DNA of 60,866 bases from Archaeoglobales archaeon. GTDB lineage: Archaea; Halobacteriota; Archaeoglobi; Archaeoglobales; Archaeoglobaceae. The DNA lies in the NCBI GenBank assembly GCA_030055595.1, contig JASFYH010000010.1:1-60866 (forward strand). Reading direction: 5' to 3'. Shown here piece by piece: positions 16,559 through 25,067 of the stretch; the stretch's first letter is position 1, and each line of letters starts with the position of its first letter. Both the position numbers and the translations under genes were made by a program. Under the pieces are notes generated by a model. It made no database searches and had not been told where the DNA came from. It worked only from the letters and a program-made list of their open reading frames with translations.

Positions 16559-17572
16559 ATGAACAGAATCGAGATTCAAATACTTCAAAGCCTTTTGAAG
16601 GGCAAAATAAGCATATACCAGCTTATAGACGAGCAAGATGCTTCCTTGCCCGAGTTTTTTGAGAGCTTTGAGAAACTTCAAGCTCAGGAGCTTTTGAAGG
16701 TTGCAAGCGGTAAAGTATACCTTACTGAAAAGGGAAATGAAATAGCAAAGGCTTTTCTGAAATCTGATGCGATATGCAAGGCTTGTGAGGGCACTGGCTA
16801 TAAAATCGATCCCTTTTTTCGAAAGGTCCTTAAAGATTTCTTAGAAATCACCAAAAATCGCCCACCAGCAGTGGAAAAATTTGATCAGGGGTATATAAGC
16901 GAAGAAGGAGTTATAAGAAGACTTGAATTCATTCATGAAAGGGGCGAGCTCTACGGCAAGATCTTTGTTGTCGGAGATGACGACCTTTTCAGCATAGCGG
17001 TTTCTCTTACGGGTTTGCCAAAAAAAGTCGTTGTTGTTGACATTGACGAAAGGCTCGTGAACTTCATAAACTCAGTCGCAAAGGAACGTGGACTAAGAGT
17101 AGAAGCTTATGTTTATGACGTTCAGAGAGCTTTTCCAGATGATTTCAAGAAGAAATTTGACGTATTTGTGACTGATCCCGTTGAAACTATTCCGGGGATC
17201 AAGCTTTTCCTTTCAAGAGGTGCTTCAACCCTCAATGGCGTTGGCAGTTCCGCCTACTTTGGTCTGACTACTCTTGAAGCCTCAAGAAAGAAATGGTTTG
17301 AGATCGAGAAGATGATCCTTGAAATGGGCTTTGTGATTACCGACATAAAAAGAAGGTTTAACGTTTATCCCGCAACCGAGAAAAGTTACTCCCAGTTTGA
17401 GGAGAAACTTCCAATTTTCAAAAAGCTCGGTGTTAAAACGGACTACGACTGGTATACGTCGAGTCTTTTCAGAATTGAAGCCATAAGCGAACCAAAACCG
17501 CTCGTGGAGGGTGAAATGATCATAGACGAACACGTTTACAAAGACGACGAAAGCCTCGCAACTCCTTATTAG
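16559..17572 (+). CDS. bpsA: N4-bis(aminopropyl)spermidine synthase (branched-chain polyamine synthase)
   Basis: 337-residue BpsA/DUF43 protein. An N-terminal winged-helix-like region (1-70) and a C-x-A-C motif (C-K-A-C) precede a Rossmann-like aminopropyltransferase core with G-D-D-D-L around residue 140 and D-P-V-E-T around 205, where the diaspartate and related acids bind polyamine. BpsA adds two aminopropyl groups to one internal nitrogen of spermidine, giving a branched polyamine known from hyperthermophiles. Its immediate position after speD fits this pathway exactly. Confidence 0.9.
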   Translation: MNRIEIQILQSLLKGKISIYQLIDEQDASLPEFFESFEKLQAQELLKVASGKVYLTEKGNEIAKAFLKSDAICKACEGTGYKIDPFFRKVLKDFLEITKNRPPAVEKFDQGYISEEGVIRRLEFIHERGELYGKIFVVGDDDLFSIAVSLTGLPKKVVVVDIDERLVNFINSVAKERGLRVEAYVYDVQRAFPDDFKKKFDVFVTDPVETIPGIKLFLSRGASTLNGVGSSAYFGLTTLEASRKKWFEIEKMILEMGFVITDIKRRFNVYPATEKSYSQFEEKLPIFKKLGVKTDYDWYTSSLFRIEAISEPKPLVEGEMIIDEHVYKDDESLATPY

Positions 17573-17614
17573 GAATCCACTGCAAAATATATATTTAGAA
17601 TGAATACTCAAGAT

Positions 17615-18496
17615 ATGGAAATTCCAAACTTCATATTTCAGGCGACAGAAAATCTTGTAGAAAAACCATGGGGCGGTGAATGGATCTCATTGCTTAAGGG
17701 CTTCAGAAAGAAGGGGATTGGCGAATCCTGGGAGTTTTCTGCTCATCCCTCAAATCCCTCTCAAGTAATTCTAAAAGGAGGGACGGCGAAGCTTACAGAA
17801 TTGTTCATCGAAGCAAAGAAGGAGATCCTTGGTGAGCTTTCTGAAAAGTATACGGGTTTTCCAATACTCTTAAAGATCCTCGACGTTTCTGGAAGACTCG
17901 ATTTGCATGTCCACCCTTCAGCGAAGGTTGCAGAGAGCTTTGGAGAGAGTGAAAAAGAGAAGCAAAAAGCTTGGATCATGCTGAGCGGAACCGCTTTTAT
18001 TGGCTTTTCAGAAGACCTCGATCAGGAGAAATCCGAAGAGATCTTGAGCGATGAGAAGCTGATCCTTGAAAAACTGAACAAATTCAACGCTGGAGCATAC
18101 GACACATTTTTGATCCCCCCGGGAGTGCTACATTCTGCGGAGAATGCGAGAATCATCGAGATCTCGACAAATTCAGAACTAAGCTACAAATTCAATGAAG
18201 AAAAGGCTAAGAAAGCTATTAGGTTAAACAAAACTGAAGATTTCGAAATTAAGGGTAAAAAGGGCAAAATTGAAACAGAATTTTTCTCTGCAGAAGTTAT
18301 TGAGGTTGCGGGAAGAGCGGATTTTACAATAAACACCTTTAACCTCTTGTTATGCCTTGAGGGCTACACAACGCTGAGAAGCGAAAAAGGGGTTGCGGAT
18401 CTGCAAAAAGGATATTCATGCCTAATTCCCGCCTCTACTGGGAGTTATTCAATTCATAGCGAGAGGGCAAAAGTTTTAAGAGTTATACCGAAATGA
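17615..18496 (+). CDS. Mannose-6-phosphate isomerase, class I
   Basis: 293-residue type I phosphomannose isomerase (cupin metalloenzyme). Metal-binding elements are visible as L-D-L-H-V-H-P-S (near residue 95) and the later P-P-G-V-L-H-S; E-K-P-W-G-G near the N-terminus is typical. It interconverts fructose 6-phosphate and mannose 6-phosphate. I chose ATG 17615 over ATG 17600 because the strong TATA element AATATATATTTA (about 17585-17596) is centred about 25 nt upstream of 17615. It is convergent with the gene at 18524. Confidence 0.85.
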   Translation: MEIPNFIFQATENLVEKPWGGEWISLLKGFRKKGIGESWEFSAHPSNPSQVILKGGTAKLTELFIEAKKEILGELSEKYTGFPILLKILDVSGRLDLHVHPSAKVAESFGESEKEKQKAWIMLSGTAFIGFSEDLDQEKSEEILSDEKLILEKLNKFNAGAYDTFLIPPGVLHSAENARIIEISTNSELSYKFNEEKAKKAIRLNKTEDFEIKGKKGKIETEFFSAEVIEVAGRADFTINTFNLLLCLEGYTTLRSEKGVADLQKGYSCLIPASTGSYSIHSERAKVLRVIPK

Positions 18497-18523
18497 TAGC
18501 TTTAACCACCTAATAAAAATCGC

Positions 18524-18802
18524 TTAAAGCCCAAACTCCTCTATAAGCTCACGAATTTTTTGATATTTTTCAAGGAATTTGAATCCCTTGTCAGTAAGGG
18601 TATAGTATCTTCTGCCCTCTTCGTCATAGATTTCCCTAACAAAACCTTTTTCAATGAGCTCATTCATGTAGCGGTTGAAATTCTGCGTAGAGAGATTTGA
18701 AAATCTTAGCAGTGGTGTTGGGAGAATGGAATTGCCGTGTGAGACAATTATTCTTAGGATGTCATAGATTATCTCGAGTCTTTCCCGCTTCTCTTTCGTC
18801 AT
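18524..18802 (-). CDS. Winged-helix transcriptional regulator
   Basis: 92-residue archaeal winged-helix protein: R-L-E-I-I-Y-D-I-L-R-I-I, then a recognition helix region (S-T-Q-N-F-N-R-Y-M-N-E-L-I-E-K-G-F) and a wing (E-E-G-R-R-Y-Y-T-L-T-D-K-G). The ATG at 18802 is preceded by AGGTGG at good spacing; an in-frame GTG at 18811 is less likely. It follows the membrane protein gene closely, its ribosome binding site lying at that gene's stop. The target is unknown. Confidence 0.78.
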   Translation of the reverse strand: MTKEKRERLEIIYDILRIIVSHGNSILPTPLLRFSNLSTQNFNRYMNELIEKGFVREIYDEEGRRYYTLTDKGFKFLEKYQKIRELIEEFGL

Positions 18803-18811
18803 TTGCCCCAC

Positions 18812-19489
18812 CTAAATCCTTCTCAGGATTCTGTAAGCAATGATCAGAAGAACAATGATAGAGAGAGCATATATAACGAATCTAAACTCGGGAAGAATCA
18901 TTCTGAAAGACACGAGCAGATTTAAAACCCAGAAGACGAAGATCAAAGCGTAGAGGGGGTAAATTGTGATGTTCGTAGTCTTCTTTTCTACTTCCAGCTT
19001 TTTGTAGCTAAATGCGATGGCTATGAGAAGCAATACAAGCAGTGCGGGCTGAATCAGTAGAAACGAGGCGATTCTAAACACTGAAATAACTGCGAATACC
19101 AATGCAAGACTATGGAGTAAGGCTTCGTTCCTTAGCAATTTGCTCAATCTCCAAGTTATACTGTAGATGAGATATAGAATTGATGCGGAACTCGAATAGC
19201 TCATGAAGGCAATGCTAAAAACCATCACTCCTCGAAAGTCCTCGAATCTCACTCTTTCAAATCCTATCTCTGGCTGGCTGTAAATGAATATGAAGACGAG
19301 AAAACGCAAAAAATATGCAAGACCAAGGAATAAAAATGTGTTCGAGAAGTAATGAAGCCCAGGATAGTCTGTGAGCTTGTAAAGTTCGTGAACTCGGTAA
19401 TAGATAACGAAGCTTGTAATGAAAATCACTCCAGAGAAGATCGCCTCTATGGCGAAGATTTCCAAGGGAGGTAGAATGAAGTTCGGCAT
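18812..19489 (-). CDS. Polytopic membrane protein of unknown function
   Basis: 225 residues with six to seven hydrophobic helices, beginning with an outside-in helix after M-P-N-F-I-L-P-P-L-E. I do not recognise a named family; similar seven-helix proteins paired with a small winged-helix regulator occur in Archaeoglobales. Co-transcribed with the regulator at 18524-18802, so a sensor role for the pair is possible but unproven. Confidence 0.65.
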   Translation of the reverse strand: MPNFILPPLEIFAIEAIFSGVIFITSFVIYYRVHELYKLTDYPGLHYFSNTFLFLGLAYFLRFLVFIFIYSQPEIGFERVRFEDFRGVMVFSIAFMSYSSSASILYLIYSITWRLSKLLRNEALLHSLALVFAVISVFRIASFLLIQPALLVLLLIAIAFSYKKLEVEKKTTNITIYPLYALIFVFWVLNLLVSFRMILPEFRFVIYALSIIVLLIIAYRILRRI

Positions 19490-19635
19490 ATTTTTACTTC
19501 TTCTATGGTTTAAAAAGAGATATGGATCTTAGATACATAATTTTTTACTTAAAAAATATAATTTATAAAAAATTATGCTGTTTGAGAAATTTTGTCCAAC
19601 TGCTCTCTAATTTGGATTGAGCATATTTGGAGCAG

Positions 19636-21297
19636 TCATCTCCTTCCAAACTTCTTTATCAGCAAGTAGATCACAAACAGCGAAGCGGTGATTATCGCAA
19701 TACCGACTAGCGTTCCATAGCCCTTTTCCTGAACAACAAAGGTTATTCTCTCTGCGGTCTCAGTTTGATCTGCTTTAACGTCAATCGTAACCTTATACTC
19801 ACTCGGAGAAGCATCTGAGGGGACATTGATCTTTATGCTCACCGGATAACTTTCTCCGGGCTTGAGCGAAGAAATCAGCTCTGGTGTTATGTCTTCAAGT
19901 TCCCAGTAGCTGTTTGGTAAAGTTACCGAAATGCGTATATTGGTTAGCGTTGTTCCAACTCCGGAATTTTTTACACTGCCTTTAAGCACAACCGCTTCGC
20001 CTTGAGAAGTTGTGATCGTGTATTTGCCGTTTTCAGGTTCGAAATAGAGCTTAAACGTCCCTATGAGCTTAAGATTTAAATTCTCAACCGCAGTATAAGC
20101 ACCTTCCACAACAACCTTAAGCGCTATCTCCCCCGGCTCAGCTGTTGAAGGAACGTAGATCTCAAGAGTTAATTCTTCAACATCTCCGCTTTCAATGAAG
20201 ATCTCTGAGATCGCGAGGTTGTTTTGCTTAAAAGTAGCGGTGTATCCAGAAGGTAATCCCTCCACTCTCAAAGCATAGCTGTCGTCTGCATAGCCGGAAT
20301 TCTTTATTTTAACTGGAATTTTCGTTATCTCGCCAATCGTCGCAGAAACTCTTGAACTTACAACTATCTCTGCATAATAAGCTTTCTTTTCGAGTAAAAT
20401 TGTGCCAAGATCTGTTGTCCTTCCACCTTTAACTTTTACATCCCTGATCGTCTTCTCTTCATAACCTCCTTTCGTGATCCTTAGCTCGTAGGTGCCCGGC
20501 AGAACTTCGATGATCGCTTCGCCATCTCCAGATGTGTAGAAAACCTCTTCACCAACTGTGATTTTAGCTGAAGCGACACCTTTTCCATCTTTATCGATTA
20601 GCCTTAGCCTTATCTCTCCTTTTTCCCCAACATGAGTTTTATTGATCCAGATCTCAAGCTCTTCGATTTTATTGTCGAATTTCAGCTTAACAAAATAAGT
20701 GCCGACCTCTGCGGAGCTTTCAGTTTCGATTGAAACCTTAATAGTCCTTGTTTCTCCCGCTGAAAGTGTCAGCTTCTGTATTTCATAGCCTCCATCGTAA
20801 AACCGACATTCCCAGCTTTCAGGGACTTCACAGCTTAAGTTCAAGTTATAACGAGCGTTTAGCTTGTTTTTAAGCGTAAGATCGATGCTTACTGTGTCCC
20901 CAGCTTCCAGAATTACGCTTTTTATCTTTGGAATCACTTCGAGAGAGTTTTCGGGATAGCTTACGTTAAGAGTTATGCCTACACTCTCTTCAGCTTGCAG
21001 AGATATGTAATAGAGCCCAAGTTTTTCCGGAACTTTGAAGACGAAGCTAAGCGTCGCGGATTCGTTTGCATTCAGCTTTATCGAACTAATCCGCTTACTT
21101 TCGTAGTAAAAGTAGCCTTCGATTTCGCCGTAGTATGAGAGGTAGTATGTTTCTTCTCGATTCTCAGTATTTATAATTTTGAGCGGAATCGCGACTTCTT
21201 CACCCGGCACAGCGTTTATCTCTGTAATCTTGCACTCCAATGCACTTGCAGATGTAAGAGCAAAAATTATTAGTATACAAAATAAAAATATTTTCAT
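19636..21297 (-). CDS. Secreted, membrane-anchored COG1470-type protein with NEW3 domains
   Basis: 553 residues. A signal peptide covers about 1-19. The ectodomain is built of beta-sandwich modules: repeated NPCBM-associated/NEW3-like segments (around residues 20-130, 130-225, 310-400, 420-520) and one carboxypeptidase-regulatory-like/PEGA module at about 229-300 (D-K-D-G-K-G-V-A-S-A-K-I). A C-terminal membrane helix (about 528-546) ends in F-G-R-R. It overlaps the ABC permease stop/start by 4 bp, so it should work with that transporter at the outer face of the membrane, perhaps as a substrate-binding or adhesion partner. Confidence 0.78.
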   Translation of the reverse strand: MKIFLFCILIIFALTSASALECKITEINAVPGEEVAIPLKIINTENREETYYLSYYGEIEGYFYYESKRISSIKLNANESATLSFVFKVPEKLGLYYISLQAEESVGITLNVSYPENSLEVIPKIKSVILEAGDTVSIDLTLKNKLNARYNLNLSCEVPESWECRFYDGGYEIQKLTLSAGETRTIKVSIETESSAEVGTYFVKLKFDNKIEELEIWINKTHVGEKGEIRLRLIDKDGKGVASAKITVGEEVFYTSGDGEAIIEVLPGTYELRITKGGYEEKTIRDVKVKGGRTTDLGTILLEKKAYYAEIVVSSRVSATIGEITKIPVKIKNSGYADDSYALRVEGLPSGYTATFKQNNLAISEIFIESGDVEELTLEIYVPSTAEPGEIALKVVVEGAYTAVENLNLKLIGTFKLYFEPENGKYTITTSQGEAVVLKGSVKNSGVGTTLTNIRISVTLPNSYWELEDITPELISSLKPGESYPVSIKINVPSDASPSEYKVTIDVKADQTETAERITFVVQEKGYGTLVGIAIITASLFVIYLLIKKFGRR

Positions 21298-22184
21298 AGT
21301 TCTTCCCTCGTAAATCTAACGTAAGCAATGGCAAAAAGAACTATGGGGATTATTATGAAGCTCAGCAAATTCTTTGTCACATCCACGGTTCTGAAGTATC
21401 CTCCCGCGGTTAGACTGCTCAGGATCGTTGTATAGCTGGAAACTGGAGAGAAGATCGAGAGCGAGGAAGTTATGCTCTGCACTTTTTCCCTGTAACTCCG
21501 CATTTCCTCCATGTAGCTCCTCAACCTTGGATCGTCGGTGCTAAGATTACCAATGCCTCGAAAGTCTCCGAATGGATTTTCTGGCTGAGGACCAGCGATC
21601 GATTGAGCGATGTAGTTGCTGAAAAGTGGGAGGAAGAGTGCAAGGACTATGAAAACCCCTATCGCTATTGTTAACGCAGTTGAAGAACTTTTGACAGTTG
21701 CAGAGATCAGGAAGGCGATGGAGAAGAATGTGTAAAGATAAGCTATGGTCACGAGCATCATCTTCCCAAGGTTAACGATCTCGTCGAAACTGGGTGTGTA
21801 GCGCATTGCAAGTGCACCGAGCATGAATAGCGAGGTGATCGCTACCGCGATGCAGATTGCGAAGAAGGCTGCGATTGCTTTGCCAATTATTATTTCATCC
21901 CTGAAAACAGGATGTGTGAGCAAAGTCCTTAGAGTTCCGCTTTCCTTTTCCCTCGTGATCAGGTCAAAGCCAAGGGCGATGCCGAAGATTCCACCAACAA
22001 AAGCTACCGAGCCTCCAAAGAAGCCGATTGCTGGAGCCATCGAAATTCTCCCACCCGCAGTCGAGCTTAGAGTTTGCAGAACGCTCATGAGGTAGAAGAT
22101 CACCAACGCGGAGAGCAGTGCAATGAACCTTCTGCTCGTAATTATGTCCGCAAGCTCTTTTTTTGCAACGATCAGAGCCCTCAT
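21294..22184 (-). CDS. ABC-2 type transporter permease
   Basis: 296 residues with about six membrane helices. The N-terminal K-K-E-L-A-D-I-I-T-S-R-R-F and the T-R-E-K-E-S-G-T-L-R-T-L-L-T-H-P-V-F-R-D motif are characteristic of NosY-like ABC-2 permeases. It forms an exporter with the ATPase 84 bp upstream and overlaps the COG1470-type gene. Substrate is unknown. Confidence 0.85.
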   Translation of the reverse strand: MRALIVAKKELADIITSRRFIALLSALVIFYLMSVLQTLSSTAGGRISMAPAIGFFGGSVAFVGGIFGIALGFDLITREKESGTLRTLLTHPVFRDEIIIGKAIAAFFAICIAVAITSLFMLGALAMRYTPSFDEIVNLGKMMLVTIAYLYTFFSIAFLISATVKSSSTALTIAIGVFIVLALFLPLFSNYIAQSIAGPQPENPFGDFRGIGNLSTDDPRLRSYMEEMRSYREKVQSITSSLSIFSPVSSYTTILSSLTAGGYFRTVDVTKNLLSFIIIPIVLFAIAYVRFTREEL

Positions 22185-22268
22185 TCCGATTCCTCCAAGT
22201 GCATTACTATTGGCTCTGTTTCTATAATAATCGACCTCTTAACACTCCAATTCGAAAGCCTTGCGGGT

Positions 22269-23180
22269 TTACCTTGGTAATAGATCCTCATTTGGACCCC
22301 CCACGAGACTGAAATAAACCTCTTCAAGGCTTGGCTCTTTCAAGTGCAATTCCTTCACAAGAAAGCGGTTCTCGACCAAGAACTTCGATAGTTCGAGTCT
22401 GCAATCCTTTTCTACTTCGAGCAAAAAGCTCTTTGTTGTTTCTTCGTAGCTGACCTTCCCAAATTTCTCGAGCGTTTCTTTGCTTATCTCTGGTTCCGTT
22501 TGAAGCACGATCTTAGTTTTATTCACTAATTCCGAGATCTTTCCGCTCTTAACAAGCCTGCCCCTATGAATGATCCCAATCGTTTTGCAAACCTCTTTTA
22601 CCTCTGTAAGGATATGCGAAGAGAAAAAGATCGTCTTGCCTTTTTTCTGCAGTTCTTTTATAATTCTGCGGAAATCTGCAATACCTTGCGGATCTAAGCC
22701 ATTCGTAGGCTCATCAAGAAATAAAACCTGCGGATCATTGATTAAAGCCTGAGCTAAAGCTAAGCGTTGCTTCATTCCTCTGCTGAACTCTGCAACTTTT
22801 TTGTCCGCTACCGCGCTTAATCCCACGAGCTCAAGCAATTCATAAAGCCAGTCCTTGGAAATTCCGCCGTAGAATTCAGCAAAGTATTTCAGATTTTGCA
22901 TTGCGGTCAGATTTTCATAGAGTCCATATCTCTCAGGCATGTAACCGCAGATCTTCTTGACTTCAAGTGGTTTCCTTTCCACATCTATACCGCAGACTTC
23001 AATTCTTCCAGCGTTTGGTCTTATGAGCCCGAGGATGCAGTTAATTGTGGTCGACTTTCCTGAGCCGTTCGGGCCGAGGAAGCCAAAGATCTCCTTCTCT
23101 TCGACCACGAGATTTAATGAGTTGAGAGCCTTGAAGTCCCCATAGAGTTTTGTCAGGTTTTCAATCACAACCGCGCTCAT
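22269..23180 (-). CDS. ABC transporter ATP-binding protein
   Basis: 303 residues. Walker A G-P-N-G-S-G-K-S-T at about 36-44, signature F-S-R-G-M-K-Q-R, Walker B V-L-F-L-D-E-P-T-N-G and a switch His in S-S-H-I-L-T are all intact. The C-terminal 80 residues are the extra domain seen in NatA/CcmA-type exporters. First gene of the leftward ABC operon (23180 to 19636). Confidence 0.92.
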   Translation of the reverse strand: MSAVVIENLTKLYGDFKALNSLNLVVEEKEIFGFLGPNGSGKSTTINCILGLIRPNAGRIEVCGIDVERKPLEVKKICGYMPERYGLYENLTAMQNLKYFAEFYGGISKDWLYELLELVGLSAVADKKVAEFSRGMKQRLALAQALINDPQVLFLDEPTNGLDPQGIADFRRIIKELQKKGKTIFFSSHILTEVKEVCKTIGIIHRGRLVKSGKISELVNKTKIVLQTEPEISKETLEKFGKVSYEETTKSFLLEVEKDCRLELSKFLVENRFLVKELHLKEPSLEEVYFSLVGGPNEDLLPR

Positions 23181-23283
23181 GCTTCATTTTCTAAATTTGG
23201 CTATTTAACCAAGAAGAAGCTCAGATGTGCATTTGAGATCCACAAAGAAAATTAAAAGTTCACTGAATAGAGAAAATCTAAGC

Positions 23284-24309
23284 TCAAGAGTTTTCAATTA
23301 GCTTTTTAAACAACTCCTTTCTGCCCTCAACTTTCTCAAAAACCTCTTCATAGCCACCGCTTGCCATTATAGAGACCAAAGGATCCCCTTTGCTGTAGGA
23401 GCCCATGGGGATGTCTGAAAAGAATGGGTTGCCACAAAGGTCTTTTTTGATCTTCAGCTCCCGATCTGCAAAATAAATTGCCCGAATTGCAAATCGCTTG
23501 GGCTTTAATCTTTCAATTTTTCTGCCCTCAAAAGCCTTTACGTGTAAAGAGAACAGATTGACATCTAAACTCCATTCAACACTGTCCAATGAGCCCTGAA
23601 ACCTCGGATTGAGCTCCAGAACGTATGGCTTGTCCGCAAGAATAAAATCGATGCCGATTGAGCCTCTCAGCTCAAAAAGCTCCGCTGTCTCTATGGCTAC
23701 CTTTTCAAGCATTTTTCTCTGCTCCTCTCGCACATTCAAAGGGGTTAGATTTCCGCTATACCTGAAACCTTCCGCATTCATCTCTTTCCAACCAGAAAAG
23801 ACATAGTTACAAGCTAAAGGAACGATTTCACGTGAAGCAAGCAAAGAAACACTGCAAGGAATTCCTTCAATGAATTCCTGCAAAATGTAGCCTTCTTCGC
23901 TTTTTTCTGCAAATTTTATCCCCTCTCCACCACCACCAAACCTTGGCTTTGCAATTGTTCTGCCCTCAGGCTTTTTCAAAACCTTTGGATGCGGAATTCC
24001 CGCTTTTTCGAGAGTTCTATAGAATTCAAGTTTGTCAACAATTCCCTTAACTTTTTTCGGCTCATTGCAGAGCAATTCCGCTTTTATTTCGAAACTTTCG
24101 AAGTTTGAACAGAGCACCACCTTGGCATTCTTTTCCTGAGCAATTGCTTCAGCCTCTTTAACCTTGTCAATTGGATATACTTCTTTGCAATAGAGATAAA
24201 GGTCCAGATCCGGATACTTCGTTATCGCATAGACCTCATAACCCGCTCTTCTTGCGGAGCTTGCGACATTTCTAACGTTAGTCCCAATCAGAAGCACTTT
24301 TTCAGGCAT
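23284..24309 (-). CDS. ATP-grasp carboligase (COG2232-like)
   Basis: 341 residues. An N-terminal pre-ATP-grasp fold (L-L-I-G-T-N-V-R-N-V-A) is followed by the ATP-grasp core: K-P-R-F-G-G-G-G-E-G for the phosphate loop and L-E-L-N-P-R-F-Q-G-S for metal-binding residues. Such enzymes join a carboxylate to an amine or thiol through an acyl phosphate; substrate not evident. It overlaps cofE by 22 bp, so a role connected to F420 or another cofactor is possible. Confidence 0.78.
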   Translation of the reverse strand: MPEKVLLIGTNVRNVASSARRAGYEVYAITKYPDLDLYLYCKEVYPIDKVKEAEAIAQEKNAKVVLCSNFESFEIKAELLCNEPKKVKGIVDKLEFYRTLEKAGIPHPKVLKKPEGRTIAKPRFGGGGEGIKFAEKSEEGYILQEFIEGIPCSVSLLASREIVPLACNYVFSGWKEMNAEGFRYSGNLTPLNVREEQRKMLEKVAIETAELFELRGSIGIDFILADKPYVLELNPRFQGSLDSVEWSLDVNLFSLHVKAFEGRKIERLKPKRFAIRAIYFADRELKIKKDLCGNPFFSDIPMGSYSKGDPLVSIMASGGYEEVFEKVEGRKELFKKLIENS

Positions 24310-25067
24310 CTTCTTATTACGTCTTCTTCTTCACTTCTATAAATGTCTCTCACTTTCCCATTGCCCAAGACTTTTAAACCCCTGACAAGCACAGCGGGAG
24401 TTGCATCGTTTGCTTCGCCCATCAGCAGATTTGCAAAACCCGCAATCTCGTCCGCTATGCATTCCACCGTTACTTCAAGAACGTTTCCGTAGAGGTCGCT
24501 GATTCCGCGCCAGTCCCTCATTGCCCAAAGTCCAGAGATGCCAACTGCAACTCCAACCACGCCTTTTCTGAAGCATCTTCCGTTTGTGTCAGTAATTATA
24601 ATCCCGACTTTTTTGCCAGTAAGCTCCTCAATTCTTTTTCTGAGCCTTTCAGCACTCTGATCTGGATCCACGAGGGGCAGAATTATGCTTCCTTTTTCAA
24701 TGTTCGAAGCGTCGATACCAGCGTTTACACAAATATTTCCATATTTTGCCTTTACAAGCAAAAATGGACCTTTTATAAGAATCTCCTCGCTTTCCTCGAT
24801 GACCGCCTGAACGAATTCTGGAGGTTTTCCGACCTTAGCACTTAATTCAAAAGCTAAAGGACTTGGCTTGTAATCGCTAAGCTTTCTAACTCTTCCTTCC
24901 GCCTTTGCAACAATTGTGGAGCACATTACAATTATGTCCCCTTCCTCAAGCGTGGCTCTTTCGACAATTAGCTTGGCTATGTCATCCCCTTTTTTTATTA
25001 TTGGTAATCCTTTTATTGGAATGAATTCAACCTTTTCTCGACAGATAGCCGAAGATGATGCTCGCAA
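24288..25067 (-). CDS. cofE: Coenzyme F420-0:L-glutamate ligase
   Basis: GTP-dependent ligase that adds the gamma-glutamyl tail to F420-0. The body matches CofE throughout (C-V-N-A-G-I-D-A-S-N, I-I-T-D-T-N-G-R-C-F-R, L-L-M-G-E-A-N-D and the C-terminal Y-R-S-E-E-E-D-V-I-R-R-C-L). The start is unclear: homology begins at V-E-F-I-P-I-K-G with no ATG, GTG or TTG just before it. I used the nearest in-frame candidate, TTG at 25067, adding about 12 residues; an ATG at 25142 is further inside alaS. Either choice overlaps the 3' end of alaS. Confidence 0.9.
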   Translation of the reverse strand: MRASSSAICREKVEFIPIKGLPIIKKGDDIAKLIVERATLEEGDIIVMCSTIVAKAEGRVRKLSDYKPSPLAFELSAKVGKPPEFVQAVIEESEEILIKGPFLLVKAKYGNICVNAGIDASNIEKGSIILPLVDPDQSAERLRKRIEELTGKKVGIIITDTNGRCFRKGVVGVAVGISGLWAMRDWRGISDLYGNVLEVTVECIADEIAGFANLLMGEANDATPAVLVRGLKVLGNGKVRDIYRSEEEDVIRRCLKKCF

